DNA from: Algoriphagus taiwanensis
GTDB lineage: Bacteria > Bacteroidota > Bacteroidia > Cytophagales > Cyclobacteriaceae
Length of the DNA: 64,000 bases
Direction of reading: 5' to 3'
Assembly: GCF_036245645.1 (NCBI RefSeq)
Contig: NZ_BTPE01000014.1
Span: forward strand, 1-64,000
Shown one piece after another: positions 8,705-43,184 of the stretch. Positions within the stretch are counted from its first letter, which is position 1; each line of letters begins with the position of its first letter. The notes beneath the pieces are model-generated. The model made no database searches and was not told where the DNA came from. It saw only the letters and a list, made by a program, of their open reading frames with translations. The position numbers and the translations under genes were made by a program.

Positions 8705-9928
8705 ATGCGTCTTAACAGAAAATCTTGGGGAATGTGGGCATCAGCCTTCTTGATGCTTTCAGCCGGAATTTTGAGCTCTTGTAATAAGACTCCCGGATAT
8801 GGAAGGAGAACAGCCAATGACCCCGGAAAGCGAAGTGCTACCACAGGTGCTGAGTTTTCATTTGATGAGCAAGATTCCACTCAATTTTTTGTCGCCAGAA
8901 AAGCTGAGCAAATTCCAGGACCCAATTTGAAATTCATTCAAGGTGGTAGAATGGTTTTAGGCTCCCAAGAAGATGACGTAATGGCTTTCCGAGACAATTT
9001 GGAAAGAACAGTATCTATTGCAAGTTTCTACATGGATGAAACTGAAATTACCAACAACGATTACAGGGAGTTTCTTTTCAACATGAAAAAAGAAGTAAGT
9101 GCTGATTCTTTGGCCAAATTGGAACCAGCTGATAATGTTTGGTCTGGTGCGATGTCATTCAATGACCTTTATCAATCTTACTATTTCAGATTTCCTGGAT
9201 TCAATTTCTACCCGGTAGCAGGTGTATCTTGGACCCAAGCTAATGTCTATACCAAGTGGAGAACTGCTTACGTCCAGGAATTGGTGAGAAAGGAGAGAGG
9301 TATTGACTCTACCTTCACCAAAAATCAATTGATTGAAAGAGGTGTTGCGATGGCAGACTTTAGATTGCCAAATGAAGCAGAATGGGAATATGCCGCCAAA
9401 GCGATGATCGGAACCCAATATTTGGATGAAAACCAGGAATATGGAAGGATTTATCCTTGGGATGGTAGAGGCGTAAGAAATCCTTACAACGTGAAGAGAA
9501 AAGGAAAGCAGGGTGACTTCTTGGCCAACTTCAAGCGAGGCCGAGGTGACTATGCAGGTATCTCTGGTAATCAGAGAAATGACGGGGAAATTCTTCCAAC
9601 CAACGTATATGACATGGCTCCTAATGATTTTGGCCTATATCACATGGCAGGAAACATGAATGAGTGGGTATATGACGTGTATCGACCGTTGACTTTCCAA
9701 GATGCAGATGATCTCAACCCTCTGAGAAAAGATGGGGTTTACGATGAAGAGGATACTTATGAAACCTCCATGTTTACCGATGAGTTGAGAGTTTACAAAG
9801 GTGGATCTTGGAAAGATGTAGCCTACTGGCTGGCTCCAGGTACCAGACGATTTATGCATCAGGATTCGGCTACCAATCACATTGGTTTCCGATGTGCAAT
9901 GATTTCGATAGGAGAACGCGGTAAGTAA
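8705..9928 (+). CDS. gldJ: Gliding motility / T9SS lipoprotein GldJ
   Basis: A 407-residue lipoprotein. The signal peptide ends in the lipobox LSSC with the acylated Cys at residue 26. The body is a formylglycine-generating-enzyme-like (SUMF1) fold without obvious catalytic purpose: YMDETEITNNDYREF, PVAGVSWTQANVYTKWR, FRLPNEAEWEYAAKA, YPWDGRG, MAPNDFGLYHMAGNMNEWVYD and VYKGGSWKD. GldJ, with GldK, forms part of the periplasmic ring and stabilises the other Gld proteins of the type IX secretion and gliding machinery. The LANFKRGRGDYAGI segment and APNDFGLY order favour GldJ over GldK, from memory of characterised GldJ. It stands alone and ends at a strong terminator. Confidence 0.87.
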   Translation: MRLNRKSWGMWASAFLMLSAGILSSCNKTPGYGRRTANDPGKRSATTGAEFSFDEQDSTQFFVARKAEQIPGPNLKFIQGGRMVLGSQEDDVMAFRDNLERTVSIASFYMDETEITNNDYREFLFNMKKEVSADSLAKLEPADNVWSGAMSFNDLYQSYYFRFPGFNFYPVAGVSWTQANVYTKWRTAYVQELVRKERGIDSTFTKNQLIERGVAMADFRLPNEAEWEYAAKAMIGTQYLDENQEYGRIYPWDGRGVRNPYNVKRKGKQGDFLANFKRGRGDYAGISGNQRNDGEILPTNVYDMAPNDFGLYHMAGNMNEWVYDVYRPLTFQDADDLNPLRKDGVYDEEDTYETSMFTDELRVYKGGSWKDVAYWLAPGTRRFMHQDSATNHIGFRCAMISIGERGK

Positions 9929-9945
9929 TTCCAAAAATATAAATG

Positions 9946-9973
9946 AAGCCCGGTAGTGATACCGGGCTTTTTT
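9946..9973 (+). terminator. Intrinsic terminator after gldJ
   Basis: A 10 bp perfect stem AAGCCCGGTA / TACCGGGCTT with a GTGA tetraloop is followed by a run of T. It ends 1 bp before the next ATG, so the following YdeI gene must have its promoter inside or before the hairpin, or depend on read-through. Confidence 0.92.
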
Positions 9974-9974
9974 A

Positions 9975-10583
9975 ATGGTCACAATGGAAGAAGAAAAAGA
10001 CGGATTCCCTGTTTTTTATGCTGATTCGGCCCGGGCTTGGAGAGATTGGCTAGAGAGGAATCATGCCTCCCAATCCTCTGTATGGCTGGTAATTTTTAAA
10101 AAGGACAGTCAGGTTCCCAGTCTGTCTGTGAATGAAGCCATTGATGAGGCACTTTGCTTCGGCTGGGTAGACAGCAAGCCCAATAAAAGGGATGATAAAA
10201 GTTACTATCTCTATTTCTCCCAAAGAAAGCCAAAAAGCAACTGGAGCAAAGTCAATAAGGACAAAGTTGAATATCTGATCAAACTGGGGAAAATGACCTC
10301 CTCCGGTTGGAAAATGATTGAATTAGCCAAAGCAACTGGAACTTGGGATGCGCTAAATGAAGTTGATTCATTGTTGGAACCCGAGGATCTAGCCAAAGCC
10401 TTAGAATCCAATCCTACAGCCAAAGGATATTGGGGGAAATTCCCTCCATCTGCCAGAAGAGGAATTTTGGAATGGATTCTAAATGCCAAAACTGCAGCAA
10501 CCCGAACCAAACGGATTACAGAGACCGTGCTCTTAGCCGAAAAAAATTTCCGGGCCAATTCTTATCCAAAGCCTAAGCTATAA
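9975..10583 (+). CDS. YdeI/OmpD-associated family protein
   Basis: A 202-residue cytoplasmic protein of the YdeI family. Recognisable segments are WRDWLERNH near the start, AIDEALCFGWVDSKPNKRDDKSYYLYFSQRK (about 55-85) and the C-terminal FPPSARRGILEWILNAKTAATR, which matches the bacteriocin-protection / YdeI C-terminal motif. The function of the family is poorly defined. Translation could start at the ATG at 9975 or at 9984 (MEEEKDGF). The gldJ terminator lies directly in front, so this gene is probably expressed separately. Confidence 0.8.
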   Translation: MVTMEEEKDGFPVFYADSARAWRDWLERNHASQSSVWLVIFKKDSQVPSLSVNEAIDEALCFGWVDSKPNKRDDKSYYLYFSQRKPKSNWSKVNKDKVEYLIKLGKMTSSGWKMIELAKATGTWDALNEVDSLLEPEDLAKALESNPTAKGYWGKFPPSARRGILEWILNAKTAATRTKRITETVLLAEKNFRANSYPKPKL

Positions 10584-10590
10584 CTATCAA

Positions 10591-10625
10591 AAAAGGCCTC
10601 AAGATTACTCCTGAGGCCTTTTTAG
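10591..10625. terminator. Bidirectional intrinsic terminator between YdeI and OmpA genes
   Basis: A 9 bp stem AAGGCCTCA / TGAGGCCTT, with a 10-base loop, has an A run on the left and a T run on the right. It can therefore stop the plus-strand YdeI gene and the minus-strand T9SS locus ending at 10650. Confidence 0.88.
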
Positions 10626-10649
10626 ATATTTTGTTTTTTGGTTATCGGA

Positions 10650-13055
10650 TCACATCGTATCCACTTTCTTCTGTCTTCCGGTGTAGCCGAAGCTGCTCTT
10701 GCCCACTCTCAGCTCTGTGCGTCTGTTCAGCTGGTGCATCGCCGGCGTGCAGGTCACGCTGTTGCAGTCGTGAACCGGCCGGGTCTCCCCAAACCACTGG
10801 TACTCCAGTCGGTTTTCCTCGATACCCCGGTTGATCAGGTACTGCTTCACCACATCGGCTCTGCGCTCGGACAGCTTCTCGTTGTACTCGTCACTGCCCC
10901 GCTGGTCGGTATGTCCCTCGATGTACAGCATCAGATTCGGAAGTCTCCTCAGCATCGCACCCACCTGCTCCAGCTCCTGCTTGGACACCGATCTGAGCAT
11001 CGACTTGTCAAAGTCAAAGTAGATCGTCGGGATCTCCGCTATCTCCTCCTGAATCTTCTCAAACAGATCCTCCGGCTGGCAGAAGTCCATGTCCTTCAGC
11101 TCCTGAGGAATCTCGTAGCTCTTGGTCGGGTCAGGAAACGCCTCCAGCACCAGCTCCGATCTCCTGTTCAGCTGATGGCTGTCCTCCGAGCACGGTTTCC
11201 CGTTCCCGCAGTCGTTGACCAGCTGACTCTCTCCAAACCACTCCAACCTGATCCGGTCTGAGCTGATTCCCTTCGCCCCCAGGTACTCGGTCACCGCCTT
11301 CGCCCGGTTGTTGGACAGACGGATGTTGTACTCGTCACTCGCTCTGGAGTCCGTGTGGCTGGCCACCAGCAGGTCCAGGAAGCTGTATTTCTCCATCAGC
11401 TCGGCCAGTTTGTCCAGCGCCGGCATTGCATCCTTGCGGATCGCAAACTTGTCCAGGTCGTAGTACACCAGGTCCACGTGCACCGGCAGCTGATACGGGA
11501 TCGGTACCAGCTGGTACTCCCGCTTCACCGTGTCCCCGGCAAAGCCTTTCGTGCTGATCGTCTCGTCAGTCAGCGGGAAGTAGCCTGGCTTACTGATCGT
11601 AATTCCGAAGTCACTCTCCGGCTCCAGTTGGGCCGTCAGCTCCCCTTTGCCATTTCTGGCGGTAGGGACCATGATCCCCTGCGTCTTGTCACGGAACGTG
11701 GCCAGGTAGCTCTCCGTGATCACGTTGCCATTACAATCCAGTACTCTGGCCAAAAACTGCTTGTACATCTCCTTGGCCATGTAAATGTCATCCAGTCCCT
11801 TGCCGCCCTTTCGGTTGGAGGACAGGTACACTGTCTTGTCCTTGTCTTCCCGGTAGGCAAAGTCATCGGCCAGCGAGTTGATCGGATAGCCCATGTTTCG
11901 TGTATTGCTGATAGTGGCTTCCGTATAGTCCGCTTCAAACACATCCATCCCCCCGAAGCCTTCATGACCCGTCGAACTGAAGTAAAACTTGTTCCCTTTG
12001 CGGAACGGATGCGTCTCGTTGGCCGACGTATTCACACCGGGGCCCAAAGGTACCGCGCTGCCGAACAGCAGGCTGTCTCCCGATACGCTGTATTCGCTGT
12101 AGTACAGGTCATAGCCGCCCAGACCTCCCGGCATATCCGAGGAAAAGTACAGCCTGCCGGCTTCCTCATCCACATACGGGTGCATCACCGAGTAACGCAG
12201 CGAGTCATTCAGCGGAAAGGCTTTCGCTCCTTCCAGCTTCCCTTCTGCATTCACCTTGCTGTAGTAGATCTCCACCTGAACCACAACCGTGTCCTTTCTG
12301 GGCTTCACCTTGCCCGGGTCACGGGTCACCGTGTAAAACAGCACCTTCTCCTTCACCGAGTAGCTCGGGTCCGAAAAGCTCTTCGTCTTCGGCACGTCGC
12401 TCACCATCGCACTGATGTTGCCTTCCCCGTCCTGACGGTACACCGTGAAGTATCCCCGGTCGGTGTAGTCGCTCTTCTCCTGGCTGAACAGCTTGTTCCG
12501 ACCGTCGATCCGGATACCCGGCATCTTGTCCGGATAGCTGCCCCCCCGGTCCGAAACAAAGTACTTGTTCCCCTGGCCATCTTCCACCATCGAAAAGTCC
12601 GATTCACTGCTGTTCAGCTCTTCCACATTCTCCAGCTTCAGCTTCCTGGCACTCTCCGGAATGTCCCGCTTCTCGATCCCCAGGCTGTCCGCTGTCAAGC
12701 CCTTCGCCTGGATAATCGATACCGCTTCCTCAAAGTTGTCGGTTAATATCCCCGCTCTCAGCAGCTCCCGGTAATCTTCGCCCGTTGCTTCCTCGTAGCC
12801 CACCGTGGTCTTCCACCAGTCGTAAGATGCTTGGTAATCCCTTATCTTGTCCTGGGCCAGCGCCGTCTTCCGCGCCGTCTCGTAGTTGGGCTTCTTCGCG
12901 TACGCTTCCTTGTACACGTCCAGCGCATGCTGGTAGTTCATCAGCTCCATCTGCTCGTCAGCATAGCGTACTCTCGATTTCTGTGCCTCCGCTATACCCG
13001 TGGTCCCGATCAGCAAGCCTGCCGTTATTGTCAGTAGTGTCAGTGTCTTTTTCAT
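10650..13055 (-). CDS. OmpA-family protein with TPR, PD40 propeller and two OmpA domains
   Basis: 801 residues from the ATG at 13053-13055 (MKKTLTLLTITAGLL), which avoids overlapping the upstream PorP/SprF gene. The order is signal peptide (1-24), TPR-like helices (about 25-130), PD40/WD40-like beta-propeller blades (about 150-420, with repeated RLYFSSDMPGGLGGYDLYY-type signatures), a carboxypeptidase-regulatory-like domain (about 430-510), and two OmpA peptidoglycan-binding domains at about 530-635 and 675-785. Each OmpA domain contains a Cys pair loop (NDCGNGKPCS, HDCNSVTCTP). TPR-PD40-OmpA proteins of this type (PorE-like) link T9SS outer-membrane parts to the cell wall. The start is 2 bp after the PorP stop, so it is operonic. 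Codons are richer in G/C-ending forms than in neighbouring loci. Confidence 0.9.
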   Translation of the reverse strand: MKKTLTLLTITAGLLIGTTGIAEAQKSRVRYADEQMELMNYQHALDVYKEAYAKKPNYETARKTALAQDKIRDYQASYDWWKTTVGYEEATGEDYRELLRAGILTDNFEEAVSIIQAKGLTADSLGIEKRDIPESARKLKLENVEELNSSESDFSMVEDGQGNKYFVSDRGGSYPDKMPGIRIDGRNKLFSQEKSDYTDRGYFTVYRQDGEGNISAMVSDVPKTKSFSDPSYSVKEKVLFYTVTRDPGKVKPRKDTVVVQVEIYYSKVNAEGKLEGAKAFPLNDSLRYSVMHPYVDEEAGRLYFSSDMPGGLGGYDLYYSEYSVSGDSLLFGSAVPLGPGVNTSANETHPFRKGNKFYFSSTGHEGFGGMDVFEADYTEATISNTRNMGYPINSLADDFAYREDKDKTVYLSSNRKGGKGLDDIYMAKEMYKQFLARVLDCNGNVITESYLATFRDKTQGIMVPTARNGKGELTAQLEPESDFGITISKPGYFPLTDETISTKGFAGDTVKREYQLVPIPYQLPVHVDLVYYDLDKFAIRKDAMPALDKLAELMEKYSFLDLLVASHTDSRASDEYNIRLSNNRAKAVTEYLGAKGISSDRIRLEWFGESQLVNDCGNGKPCSEDSHQLNRRSELVLEAFPDPTKSYEIPQELKDMDFCQPEDLFEKIQEEIAEIPTIYFDFDKSMLRSVSKQELEQVGAMLRRLPNLMLYIEGHTDQRGSDEYNEKLSERRADVVKQYLINRGIEENRLEYQWFGETRPVHDCNSVTCTPAMHQLNRRTELRVGKSSFGYTGRQKKVDTM

Positions 13056-13057
13056 AA

Positions 13058-14032
13058 TCAGAACCATCTTTGGTTTTTCATCATTGAAGTCCTCGGTATC
13101 ATATAGAAGCCCAGTGAAAACTCGTGCGAGTTGCTCCGGTAGTCCTGCAGCACGTTCAGGTTGTGGTCATACGCATACCCGATACGCAACCGGTCCGTGG
13201 CAAATATCTCGATGATCGCCGCTATTGCGTTCCGGCTGCTCAGGTTCTCTTCCAGATTGTCGTTCCAGATCTTCATGTTGCTCCGGTAACTGCCCCCCAA
13301 CCAGATCCGGTCGTAAAACAGAAACATCGCGTTCAGATCGTAATTCGTCGGCGCTCCCTTCACTTCCTTGATCAGAAAGCTCGGCTTGAACGACACCGTC
13401 TCCGACAGCTCCAGCAAGGCGCCCGCCGTCAGGTAGTAGTGGAAGTCATGATACGCCAACGCCACATCCTCACGCTCCAAGGCCTTCTTGCCGATCATGT
13501 TGTACACACTGAAGCCCGCATAAAACTTCGGCGTGTGGAAAAACAAACCCGAATTCAGGTTCGGTGTGAACAGGTTCACACGTCCCTCCGGAATCTCCAC
13601 ATCGTTCGGATCATTCGGATCCAGCAGGTCCCCATCGATCATGTACTCGGTCACTCCCGCACTCACGCCCAAACCCAGGTGGCTCCTCGCTCCCGTCTGA
13701 ATCCGGTACGAATACGTCAGCAATCCCCCAGTCGTACGCGCAGGACCCAGATTGTCCGACAAAATCGAAATCCCGAAGCCCATCGTCCCCTCGTTCGCAC
13801 TCAGGTCCGCGGTCACCGTGAACGTCTCCGGACTGCCCGGAAAACGGATCCACTGGCTCCGGTAAGTCGTCTGGATGTACGGCTCCCCCTTGTAACCAGC
13901 ATACCCCGGGTTCACATGCAGCCCGTTGAATATGTACTGGCTGAACTGTGGCAGCTGCTGGCCAAAACTACCCCCGGTACCCCAAAGGGATACCAAAAGG
14001 GTCAGTGCTATCAATTTAAAAGTCGTTTTCAT
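13058..14032 (-). CDS. PorP/SprF family type IX secretion outer-membrane protein
   Basis: A 324-residue outer-membrane beta-barrel with a signal peptide (about 1-25, GGSFGQ) and the family hallmark QLPQFSQYIFNGLHVNPGYAGYKGEP, followed by alternating barrel strands and a C-terminal SLGFYMIPR-type strand. PorP/SprF proteins bind and anchor T9SS substrates bearing type B sorting domains. In Flavobacterium SprF is needed to display the giant adhesin SprB. Here the gene lies 100 bp downstream of a giant type B substrate on the same strand, the classical sprB-sprF arrangement. Codon use is rich in C/G-ending codons, as in the next gene, which suggests strong expression or a separate history. Confidence 0.93.
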   Translation of the reverse strand: MKTTFKLIALTLLVSLWGTGGSFGQQLPQFSQYIFNGLHVNPGYAGYKGEPYIQTTYRSQWIRFPGSPETFTVTADLSANEGTMGFGISILSDNLGPARTTGGLLTYSYRIQTGARSHLGLGVSAGVTEYMIDGDLLDPNDPNDVEIPEGRVNLFTPNLNSGLFFHTPKFYAGFSVYNMIGKKALEREDVALAYHDFHYYLTAGALLELSETVSFKPSFLIKEVKGAPTNYDLNAMFLFYDRIWLGGSYRSNMKIWNDNLEENLSSRNAIAAIIEIFATDRLRIGYAYDHNLNVLQDYRSNSHEFSLGFYMIPRTSMMKNQRWF

Positions 14033-14132
14033 AAGTGAGAGCGAGGATGATTTTCTAATTCATTTTAAAAGCCAGCTGACCTATATCTTGTCCTCTAAAA
14101 GCAATTTTTTGAAATTCAAAACCTCTGGACCA

Positions 14133-40130
<25,998 letters not shown>

Positions 40131-40147
40131 TCAGGCTTTAATATACT

Positions 40148-40729
40148 TTAATAAGTAAATGCCTCTTGATTTTCCCAATCCAATAATTTGGGAAGCTGAT
40201 CAATGGATTTACTGTAAGTGGTAAGGGTAGAAGGATTGGAAGGATAGGAAGTTCCATCAAATTGGGCCACCCGATTGGCTCCTCCACTATACAAAACCAG
40301 GTTTCTCCAGCCATTGGAGCTTTCTTCATCCACATAGGCGGGATATTTTACCACAGAAAAGCGGGTGATCACATCTCCATGGCTGGTAAGCAATAAAACG
40401 GTACATCCTCCTGATCCGCAGAAAAAAGGGCCGGTCAACCCGACCAATATTTCCAGATCTCCGTCTCCGTTTAAATCTACCTGATTGTATTTGTAAGTTC
40501 GGCTAAGGGAATCAATCAAGCCCAAGTCCAGGTCCTCCTTGAATTGATCCAGAAGGGTGAGCTGAATCAATCGCTGGATATTGCTTTGATCTTCGGGGGT
40601 AAAGTCAACTGAATCAGTCTCAGAGACCAATGAATCTGCAAAAAGATCCTCGGTCACAGAATCAGCCTTTGGCTGACATCTCCAACCCAAAAAAGCTAGA
40701 AGAAGGGCGGTCAAAAGCTTTTTAGGCAT
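40148..40729 (-). CDS. Lipoprotein of unknown function preceding the giant adhesin
   Basis: A 193-residue probable lipoprotein: hydrophobic lead MPKKLLTALLLAFLGWRC with Cys at about 18, then an acidic Ser-rich linker. The body has a calcium-loop-like NQVDLNGDGDLEILVGL and the CGSGGCTVLLL motif, seen in various secreted hypothetical proteins of Gram-negative bacteria, followed by a beta-rich tail. No enzyme motif is visible. Its stop is 26 bp before the giant adhesin's start on the same strand, so the two are probably cotranscribed and it may take part in export or anchoring. That role is inference from position only. A terminator-like palindrome lies just upstream. Confidence 0.75.
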   Translation of the reverse strand: MPKKLLTALLLAFLGWRCQPKADSVTEDLFADSLVSETDSVDFTPEDQSNIQRLIQLTLLDQFKEDLDLGLIDSLSRTYKYNQVDLNGDGDLEILVGLTGPFFCGSGGCTVLLLTSHGDVITRFSVVKYPAYVDEESSNGWRNLVLYSGGANRVAQFDGTSYPSNPSTLTTYSKSIDQLPKLLDWENQEAFTY

Positions 40730-40747
40730 TTCTGATTAATTTAAGGC

Positions 40748-40778
40748 AAAAAGGAGAGAATAAAATTTTATTCTCTCC
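40748..40778 (-). terminator. Perfect 26 bp palindrome plus T run after the beta-barrel gene
   Basis: Positions 40753-40778 form a perfect palindrome (arms GGAGAGAATAAAA and its complement, no extra bases between). On the minus strand it is followed by TTTTT. It lies between the barrel gene stop (40796) and the lipoprotein start (40729). It should terminate the barrel mRNA, leaving only 19-22 bp for a separate start, so partial read-through into the lipoprotein-giant unit is likely. Confidence 0.8.
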
Positions 40779-40795
40779 CTAAACTACAAAATAAT

Positions 40796-41365
40796 TTAAA
40801 ATCTCAATCCGGCAGTAATAAAAATTCCTTTGGATTTACCTAAATCTATCTGATCAATGTCTTTTTGCACATTGGAAAGCGACCATTGATAGGATAGATC
40901 CAAATAGAAAATAGCAATATCCAAGCCCGCGCCTGCGAATACCCCCCACTGTGGAGATTCTATTTCATCCTTGTCATAAAACTCACTGCTCGTCCCAGTC
41001 ACTATCAAGCCTGAAGCCCCTCCGAATACTCTCAATCCGGCAAATGAATCCGCATTACCCAAGACATCGAGCCCTACTGCCACGGGTATTCTCAGACCAC
41101 TGTAAGTCAGATCCGTCACCGGGGAGGAGGTCGATGTAAAATATTCCACGGAACTGGTCTGATAAAACAGGCCCGGTTCTACGTAAAATTTCTCCCCAAA
41201 AGCGACGGATCCGCCAATCTGCCAACCCACCTGACCGGAGGCATCTGTGCCTTCACCGGTGATATTGGTCATGTTTACACCGATTCCAGGCTTAATCTGA
41301 GTCTGTGCCTGAAGTCCCACTAAGCCTGCCAAAAACAGGGAGGCTGCGAATAGAAATTTTTTCAT
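40796..41365 (-). CDS. Outer-membrane beta-barrel protein (PorT/OMP_b-brl_2-like)
   Basis: A 189-residue small barrel: signal peptide MKKFLFAASLFLAGLVGLQA, then eight or so amphipathic strands. It includes KPGIGVNMTNITGEG, FYVEPGLFYQ, LRIPVAVGLDVLG, WGVFAGAGLDIAIFYLDLSYQW and a C-terminal strand ending in GLRF, with the terminal Phe favoured by the BAM machinery. It resembles the 'PorT family' or OMP_b-brl_2 domain proteins, abundant in Bacteroidota and mostly uncharacterised. It is upstream of the lipoprotein and giant adhesin on the same strand but separated from them by a hairpin terminator. Confidence 0.8.
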   Translation of the reverse strand: MKKFLFAASLFLAGLVGLQAQTQIKPGIGVNMTNITGEGTDASGQVGWQIGGSVAFGEKFYVEPGLFYQTSSVEYFTSTSSPVTDLTYSGLRIPVAVGLDVLGNADSFAGLRVFGGASGLIVTGTSSEFYDKDEIESPQWGVFAGAGLDIAIFYLDLSYQWSLSNVQKDIDQIDLGKSKGIFITAGLRF

Positions 41366-41463
41366 AGGAATTAAATTTTGGTTTTGATAAAATTTTCCTA
41401 GTTCAATTTCACCAATCCTTTGAGCATCCTTTTTTTCTTTGGCTTAAAAAAAATTACAAACCC

Positions 41464-41500
41464 CTGTTATTTTATTAAAGCTGTTATTTTTAGCTGTTAT
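41464..41500 (+). promoter_or_regulatory. Three direct CTGTTAT boxes before the AraC-type regulator
   Basis: CTGTTAT occurs at 41464-41470, 41481-41487 and 41494-41500, in AT-rich DNA ending 12 bp before the regulator's ATG. One more copy is at 44169-44175, about 105 bp upstream of the start of the CsgG-like gene. This could be a binding site for the regulator or a core promoter region. Confidence 0.35.
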
Positions 41501-41512
41501 ATTTCGTGAATC

Positions 41513-43129
41513 ATGCGATTTGTCATCTTTTTTCTCATTTTCCTAGTGATTTTCTTGCCCTCTTTCGGGCAGGACACGCTTTTTACTGCCAAGCATTCCT
41601 TTTCCACTCCGGTAAGAAATGTCTTCGAAGCAAACGGAGAAGTGTATGTCAAAACAGGAGATAAACTCTATCAACTGGAAGGAAATGAGTGGGAAGAACT
41701 GGAAATAACATTTCAAAAACCCTATGTTTTTTTTAAAGAACAGTTCTATGAATCAGATTTTATTCCCAATTCCAAACTTTTCGACACCAAACCCATTCAG
41801 GATTTGATCCCTCAGCGAGGGGTGTTTATTGCCACAGGCGCCCGGAAAGGTGATCGCCTATTTATCTCCATTGGATCATCACTTTTTGAATATGAAATCC
41901 GACCGCATTACACCAAAACCTACCACAACAAATCCATCCGGGATATTTATTGGGAACCGGGTCTAAAAGTGGTTTCTACTTATTCCGGCATTTTTGTCAA
42001 CGATTCCATTTTATTGGATTATCCCACCTATACCAATGGACCCATGGTGAGGATCGAAAATCGATATTTCCTCCCTTGGGATGAATTGAGTGAGTTTTTT
42101 CCTCCGGATTCTTCTGTAATAATCCCTGACGGAACTAGCCCTTTCGCAGGAAAAGCCCGAAAAATCCTGAGGTGGAAAGGGGATATCTATTCCATGAATA
42201 CACTCTCAGTCAGCAAAGTAGAGGAAGAGTTTACACTCCATCCCATTCATCAAGGGGACGAATACCTGGATATGGAGATAGTCGGAGATCAAGGAATCTT
42301 GATCAGCACCATTTCAGGCACCTGTTTATTATGGGATGGAGAGAAAATCTACCCTATTGCACAAATCCCTAGCCGAATTAGGGATATTTATGTGGCTGGG
42401 CAGCAAGTTTTTTTGGCTTCGGACCTAGGAGTCTATGTCCTGGATGAACTCAAACAAGAAACCATAAGCTTGGAGTATTCGATCCCGTATTCGGTTGCTT
42501 TGCAGATCGATGGACTTGGAAATCTCTGGATAGCCAGTGAAAATGGTCTTTATGTAGTCGATGAAGAGTTTGGAAAAGATCCTTTTCTCGTAATCCCACA
42601 AGTGGAATTTAATCGGGATGCTATCTTTCTCAAAGAAGAAATCCTCTATGCCGGGGCCGTAGATGGGCTCTATCAGGTCAATACCTATGAAATAAAGAAG
42701 GAATTTATCCCAGGCATTGCAGCCACTTTGACGATTCTTGATTTTCGCTCCAAAAATGCCTTTTGGGCATTATTGGGAGGAATATTTATTCTAGGCATGG
42801 TCACTTTGGTCCTATGGAGGAAATATTACGGGCAGAAAGAAACGGGAACGCTAATACCCCTAAAAAATGAATTGACCTTGGAAGATTTTCGCTTGGCCAT
42901 TTTGGAAAACAATCTTTCCACGGTCGATTCAATAGCTGAGAAATTTGACACAAATACCGTCCAACTCAACCGCATCTTTAAAAATTTCGACACTACTCCC
43001 GGCAAATACCTCAAAAAAATCAAGCTGGAATTGGCCTCCAAACTTCTCAGTGAGGGAATGGATATCGAAGAAATCTCCAAAAAAACGGGGTACTCGACCG
43101 CATTTATCAAGAAAGAACTCATAAAATGA
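41513..43129 (+). CDS. Membrane-tethered AraC-type regulator with periplasmic beta-propeller
   Basis: 538 residues. A signal peptide (MRFVIFFLIFLVIFLPSFGQ) leads into a periplasmic region of beta-propeller blades (about 25-405). The signature NLWIASENGLYVVD is a two-component-regulator-propeller motif. One transmembrane helix follows (about 416-436, FWALLGGIFILGMVTLVLW). The cytoplasmic C-terminus (about 453-538) is an AraC/XylS-like helix-turn-helix pair: STVDSIAEKFDTNTVQLNRIFK and MDIEEISKKTGYSTAFIKKEL. No histidine kinase or receiver domain is present, so signal input and DNA binding sit on one chain, unlike hybrid two-component systems. The ligand and targets are unknown. CTGTTAT boxes upstream may be its own sites. 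Confidence 0.82.
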   Translation: MRFVIFFLIFLVIFLPSFGQDTLFTAKHSFSTPVRNVFEANGEVYVKTGDKLYQLEGNEWEELEITFQKPYVFFKEQFYESDFIPNSKLFDTKPIQDLIPQRGVFIATGARKGDRLFISIGSSLFEYEIRPHYTKTYHNKSIRDIYWEPGLKVVSTYSGIFVNDSILLDYPTYTNGPMVRIENRYFLPWDELSEFFPPDSSVIIPDGTSPFAGKARKILRWKGDIYSMNTLSVSKVEEEFTLHPIHQGDEYLDMEIVGDQGILISTISGTCLLWDGEKIYPIAQIPSRIRDIYVAGQQVFLASDLGVYVLDELKQETISLEYSIPYSVALQIDGLGNLWIASENGLYVVDEEFGKDPFLVIPQVEFNRDAIFLKEEILYAGAVDGLYQVNTYEIKKEFIPGIAATLTILDFRSKNAFWALLGGIFILGMVTLVLWRKYYGQKETGTLIPLKNELTLEDFRLAILENNLSTVDSIAEKFDTNTVQLNRIFKNFDTTPGKYLKKIKLELASKLLSEGMDIEEISKKTGYSTAFIKKELIK

Positions 43130-43130
43130 A

Positions 43131-43161
43131 AAAAAGCTGAAGGATTTTCCTTCAGCTTTTT
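43131..43161. terminator. Bidirectional intrinsic terminator
   Basis: A 10 bp stem AGCTGAAGGA / TCCTTCAGCT with a TTT loop is flanked by five A on the left and five T on the right. It serves the regulator gene (plus) and the convergent CsgG-like gene (minus). Confidence 0.92.
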
Positions 43162-43184
43162 GCCAATCTGTCCAAACTCAACTC

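Noticed and set aside
11355..12746. 463-codon frame on the plus strand inside the OmpA gene
   Set aside because: It is antisense to a clear TPR/PD40/OmpA protein and has Val/Arg/His-rich, domain-free sequence, an effect of high GC third positions.
13124..14038. 304-codon frame on the plus strand inside the PorP/SprF gene
   Set aside because: It is Arg/Gln/Val-rich with no recognisable fold and is antisense to a strong family match.
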